Shown here: piece by piece, positions 61,201 to 64,000 of the stretch | Position numbering within the stretch: the stretch's first letter is position 1 | Layout of the letters: each line of letters opens with the position of its first letter | DNA from: Nematostella vectensis | Lineage: Eukaryota; Cnidaria; Anthozoa; Actiniaria; Edwardsiidae | DNA length: 64,000 bases | Direction: 5' to 3' | Assembly (NCBI RefSeq): GCF_932526225.1 | Contig: NC_064043.1 | Coordinates: 1,943,501 to 2,007,500 of the forward strand | Translations under genes and position numbers: made by a program | The notes under the pieces: model-generated | Database searches by the model: none | The model's input: the letters and a program-made list of their open reading frames with translations, nothing else | What the model was told of the DNA's origin: nothing

Positions 61201-63967
61201 ACTCTATCAGATCCTTTACTTGCTCTTGTATCTCGGACGCACTCTCCTCCCCAGCATCTGAAGAACACTCGCTGCCTGCAGCAGGGCTAAGGAGGGGAAT
61301 TACATATGTTACCTACTAACATCCTCTGACATAGCCCTAGGGACACCATAGAAAAAGCACTAAGGCATGGCAACAATAGAAATGAAATGATGACATTTCT
61401 TGTAAGGGATAACGACTTTAGCGATAGCAAGCCAGACATAATGTCAACCTTTACTAAATGAAATGCTAAGCGTAGCTACATATGCTTCGTAGTAACATAG
61501 CTGTCCCAGCAAGCTTCAAATCGATCTAGCTATAGGTATATACATGTATAAACAAACACATTTATACAGCTAAAGTAATCATATACATCCAAGATAAAAC
61601 GCTAATGTATCCAACGGGTTATACGTATCGATAGATATTGTAGGATACAATACTTATATGTAAAAAAAACACTGTCGCTGCATGTCCAAGACATCACGCT
61701 TACATGTCCAAGACATTATACTAACATGTCCAAGACATCATACTAACATGTCAAAGACATCATACTAACAAGTCCAAGACATCATACTAACAAGTCCAAG
61801 ACATCATACTAACAAGTCCAAGACATCATACTAACATGTCCAAGACATCATACTAACATGTCCAAGACATCATACTAACATGTCCAAGACATCATACTAA
61901 CATGTCCAAGACATTATACTAACATGTCCAAGACATTATACTAACATGTCCAAGACATCACGCTTACATGTCCAAGACATCACGCTTAAATGTCCAAGAC
62001 ATCACGCTTAAATGTCCAAGACATCACGCTTACATGTCCAAGACATCACGCTTACATGTCCAAGACATCATACTAACATGTCCAAGACATTACACTAACA
62101 TGTCCAAGACATTATACTAACATGTCAAAGACATCATACTAACATGTCCAAGACATCATACTAACATGTACGAGACATCACGCTTACATGTCCAAGACAT
62201 CACGCTTACATGTCCAAGACATCACGCTTACATGTCCAAGACATCACGCTTAAATGTCCAAGACATCACGCTTACATGTCCAAGACATCATACTAACATG
62301 TCCAAGACGTCATACTAACAAGTCCAAGACACCATACTAACAAGTCCAAGACATCATACTAACATGTCCAAGACATTATACTAACAAGTCCAAAACATCA
62401 CGCTTACATGTCCAAGACATCATACTAACATGTTCAAGACATTATACTAACAAGTCCAAAACATCACGCTTGCATGTACGAGACATCATACTTACATGTA
62501 CAAGACATCATACTAACATGTCCAAGACATCATACTAACAAGTCAAAGACATCATACTAACATGTCCAAGACATTATACTAACATGTTCAAGACATTATA
62601 CTTACATGTCCAAGACATTATACTAACATGTCCAAGACATTATACTAACATGTCCAAGACATTATACTAGCATGTCCAAGACATTATACTAGCATGTCCA
62701 AGACATTATACTAACATGTCCAAGACATTATACTAACATGTCCAAGACATTATACTAGCATGTCCAAGACATTATACTAGCATGTCCAAGACATTATACT
62801 AACATGTCCGATGGCTCAGTGCCAGCACTGACTCCCGAGCTTCCACTACGTTTTTCAGCTCCGCCATTCACCCGTTGGCCTACGGCGCCAGCACCACAGC
62901 CAAAATTCTCGGAAACTCGCACCATGCTCCCTAGGTCTAGTGTCCACAGGGATTTCTGGAGTCCCCCATGCTTTTTCAAGCCCTGCTCGGACACCGTCAT
63001 GAACTTGAAGAGAGGCTCCGCCACTGTGATGTAATTCCCGTGACATACTAGCAACACCACAAGGTTGATCAACAAGCGCTTGCAGTGTTCATAGACCATT
63101 GCCTTGCCGTGGTCCAGCCCTGGAAATGATAAAAACACATTTCGGAATAACCTAGAGTTCCACTGGATCTGTTTGTGTTTTTACGAATATAGCCTTCTAG
63201 GCGACTCTCCAGTGGGTTGTTTCGTAAAATAACTATTTTCGGAGTTCCGGGATTCCATTCCATTGGAATAAACCCACTGGAGAGCCGGCTAGAAGGCTAT
63301 AACGAATAACGTTACAGTTGTACTGTTGTACTATACTGTTGTTGTTGTTGTTATTTTGCTGCTGTTGTCGTTATTGTTGTTCGCCAACTCTCAAAATGAA
63401 AAGCTTGTGAGTACCTAGAAAGATCACGTGAAGCATCAGGGGCAGATGTCGTCCCCAGTCCTCCTGCGCTTGATCAAGCACCAGCTCGGTGAGCAGCATC
63501 AGCGCAAAGTTACACCTGTTGGAACGACAATGCAAGCATCAATACACAAACACCTTTTCCTAACACAGCATTGCAACGATAAACTTAGTTTTCCATCGTA
63601 CCTGGTGGCTGCTTACCTCGGTCAAGTGATTTTACAGTAGACAGAGTTTTACACCCTGGTTTGGGGGAATAGACCGGGATTATCGAACAGAGTGCATTGC
63701 CACTCTTCCCTTGTTTCCCATTATTCCCTGCTTACCTGTACAACGAAGCAGCAGTGGCGGCAAATGGCAGTACATCCGCAAGGGGCGCGTAATAGGAGGG
63801 TGTGTCCGGTACAGGCAGAGGTACGGGTGCACCCCGTCTATGGACCTGTAGGGCCCACTCCAGTGGCCAGTAGCGGTCAGAGGTGAGAGTGGTAATGTCG
63901 TTACCGTCCTCCTCTTCTTCGGGTTTAGCAAGAGGTGCTGCTTCCGCTTGCTCGCTGGATACAGTTG
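43209..63967 (-). CDS. FRY: Furry (FRY/FRYL) homologue, C-terminal 19 exons; 5' part off window
   Basis: The exons, all GT-AG and phase-consistent (about 2238 codons), are 63967-63736, 63515-63415, 63119-62804, 61286-61188, 60928-60807, 60384-60197, 58830-58478, 58188-58038, 57708-57598, 57092-56993, 56735-56638, 56340-56176, 55769-55629, 55441-55145, 54786-54616, 48736-48512, 48288-45530, 45143-44492 and 43643-43209 (stop). Family hallmarks in order: DRYWPLEWAL, CNFALMLLTELV...DWGRHLPLMLH, VYEHCKRLL, HYAGRSFQVFRSLKVPLSW, GYVMEILLTLEA, GLTNINTYDSSL, RRTRERLVTVL and, near the end, LYKMHFHFLLL. Furry proteins are giant HEAT/armadillo-like scaffolds that activate NDR/Tricornered kinases and control cell morphogenesis. 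FRY and FRYL arose by vertebrate duplication, so one pre-duplication gene is expected. Four of its junctions are embedded in tandem arrays. Confidence 0.93.
43936..44366. repeat. 30-bp minisatellite in the last FRY intron, 14 copies
   Basis: The unit is CCTCACCCCCTTCGCTTTTG plus ATGACCGCAA or ATGACCCCAA. In FRY sense each copy contains GGGGGTGAGGTTGC, a donor-like GTGAGG, but no coding-exon sequence. Stop-free frames through it on both strands are period artefacts (30 is divisible by 3). Confidence 0.95.
44455..44495 (-). repeat. 20-bp duplication of a FRY donor
   Basis: In transcript sense exon end GCGGAG (44492) is followed by GTAAGGGCTGGGTCATACTG and again GTAAGGGCTGGGTGATAG. The 5' splice site and first intron bases are duplicated. 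Use of the second donor would add 20 nt and shift the frame. Confidence 0.9.
45530..48288 (-). CDS. FRY: FRY: 2.76-kb single exon for a long acidic disordered region
   Basis: One exon of 2759 nt encodes 919 residues between the C-terminal FRY segments. It begins LNRSLNEGSLSALSMAETEP and ends GSNPS before donor AG|GTATGT. The composition is rich in Asp, Glu, Ser, Asn and Lys, with no hydrophobic domain. A short five-fold degenerate tract of EKWTDS/EKIPDS-type repeats lies near residues 65-95. The frame is stop-free and phase-compatible with both neighbours, so it is coding. Vertebrate FRY also has a disordered segment in this zone; I cannot judge whether the expansion is lineage-specific without alignment. 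Confidence 0.9.
49100..54630 (-). repeat. 36-bp minisatellite at a FRY donor, about 153 copies
   Basis: In transcript sense the unit joins the exon tail GACAAAGACGATCAG to intron bases GTCAGGGTACACAAGGGGTA. The functional exon ends at 54616 (...SADKDDQ|). Every unit has CAG|GTCAGG. Because 36 is a multiple of 3, the first five or so units downstream of the exon stay open in frame (VRVHKGYDKDDQ repeated) until a TAG near 54415. Blocks marked by an extra T (CCCCTTTGTGTACC) and by CTCTTGTTAACC recur in the same order at about 49608, 51232, 52316 and 52968, showing higher-order duplication. Confidence 0.97.
55930..56135 (-). mobile_element. tRNA-derived SINE in a FRY intron
   Basis: On the minus strand from 56133 the head is GGCACCATAGCCCAGTGGTA (A box) with B-box-like GGGCTCAAACCC about 40 bp on. 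The tail contains GAGACGGGATCTCCGGCTTA and TCCTTATCCGAGAAGA (plus strand), shared with the 13.6-13.9 kb copies. The head is a different tRNA-like sequence from that at 13854 and 29887. Confidence 0.75.
56380..56423. repeat. 10-bp tandem repeat, 4 copies
   Basis: The unit is ACGGCCAAGA, with the first copy reading ACGGTCAAGA, just inside the FRY intron upstream of the exon ending at 56340. Confidence 0.85.
57096..57560 (-). repeat. About 33-bp minisatellite abutting a FRY acceptor
   Basis: In FRY sense the unit is GAGCACGTTGTCACG-type in reverse, i.e. GCTCATGACTTATGATGTGT followed by TGCGTGAC. The last copy runs into GACTACAG|GGCC, the acceptor of exon 57092-56993. Each unit carries CTCATGAC/CTTATGA, which resembles the animal branch-point consensus, so about 12 potential branch sites stand in a row. 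Copies decay towards 57560. Confidence 0.9.
58820..59868 (-). repeat. 34-bp minisatellite of a FRY acceptor, about 30 copies
   Basis: In transcript sense the unit is the intron end ACCCGATTCCCATCCTTGTGTAG plus the first 11 nt of the exon (GGCTATGTGAT); the functional exon start is 58830 (GYVMEIL). Every copy has its own pyrimidine tract and TGTAG acceptor. A 34-bp period shifts the frame, and a TGA appears by the third added unit, so only the last acceptor is productive. Confidence 0.97.
60440..60750. other. FRY intron segment, no feature beyond a G run
   Basis: AT-rich intron between exons 60928-60807 and 60384-60197. It contains a G run of about 14 at 60680-60693. Nothing else was seen. 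Confidence 0.6.
61668..62808 (-). repeat. 22-bp minisatellite of a FRY donor, about 52 copies
   Basis: In transcript sense the functional exon ends TCGGACAT (62804) and the intron starts GTTAGTATAATGTCTT. The unit is GGACAT plus GTTAGTATAATGTCTT. Three donor types occur: GTTAGT, GTAAGC (GTAAGCGTGATG) and GCTAGT. They appear in runs, so sub-blocks have been duplicated. The junction is confirmed because the next exon (61286) continues the frame as SDI-PAAGSECSS. Any distal donor would include TTA GTA TAA. Confidence 0.96.
63184..63302. repeat. Inverted repeat (about 34-bp arms) in a FRY intron
   Basis: The left arm TATAGCCTTCTAGGCGACTC TCCAGTGGGTT (about 63189-63219) is the inverse of AACCCACTGGAGAG CCGGCTAGAAGGCTATA (about 63270-63301), with about 50 bp between. 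It may be a small MITE or a foldback. There is no coding capacity. Confidence 0.7.
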
Positions 63968-64000
63968 CTGTAAGGTACAAGGTATACTGTCACTAATTGG

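Noticed and set aside
61668-62808. Regular short repeats resembling a CRISPR array
   Set aside because: No unique spacers between units, and a eukaryotic intron context. The same applies to the 37-, 34- and 59-bp arrays.

Overview
The window is eukaryotic, AT-rich, intron-rich animal DNA. It carries five multi-exon genes whose reading frames I could reconstruct across GT-AG introns. Their proteins are metazoan, and tRNA-derived SINEs, MITE-like elements and very large minisatellites lie between and inside them. A non-bilaterian animal, most likely an anthozoan cnidarian (sea-anemone type), fits best; this is inference, because no species marker is present.

Layout, left to right. About 3.3-7.3 kb (minus): a KLF5/KLF-type three-zinc-finger transcription factor whose 5' exon(s) are uncertain. 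About 7.4-16 kb: no supported gene apart from a possible KLF first exon at 10.1 kb; the stretch holds three related tandem arrays (10.98-12.74 kb), an (AAT)n/(ATT)n palindrome, SINEs and poly-G blocks. 16.09-17.54 kb (minus): PAM17, a mitochondrial import motor subunit best known from fungi. 17.84-29.50 kb (plus): UCHL3, ten coding exons including a 12-nt microexon, with a 6.5-kb 37-bp minisatellite in its last intron; it is head-to-head with PAM17 across about 300 bp. 30.54-41.44 kb (minus): SLC30A9/ZnT9, complete in 19 coding exons (591 aa). 43.2-63.97 kb (minus): the C-terminal part of FRY (furry), 19 coding exons seen, running off the right edge.

The most unusual signal is that many tandem repeats are built from the exon-intron junctions of these genes. 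The unit contains the last (or first) bases of a real coding exon plus its splice site, and the array starts at the functional junction. Cases are SLC30A9 exon 8 donor (about 52 copies of 59 bp), SLC30A9 exon 12 donor (5 copies), FRY donors (about 153 copies of 36 bp and about 52 copies of 22 bp), a FRY acceptor (about 30 copies of 34 bp), and two-copy duplications at a PAM17 donor, a FRY donor and a UCHL3 acceptor. In most cases only the exon-proximal copy keeps the reading frame. In the 36-bp FRY array the first copies are in frame, so alternative donor choice could lengthen the protein by 12-residue steps.

The gene set (KLF, UCHL, SLC30A9, FRY) matches two human paralogous regions: 4p (KLF3, UCHL1, SLC30A9, FRYL) and 13q (KLF5/KLF12, UCHL3, FRY). 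This suggests a linkage group older than the cnidarian-bilaterian split. The genes do not form one pathway: PAM17 and SLC30A9 are mitochondrial, UCHL3 is in ubiquitin/NEDD8 processing, FRY is an NDR-kinase scaffold and KLF is a transcription factor.
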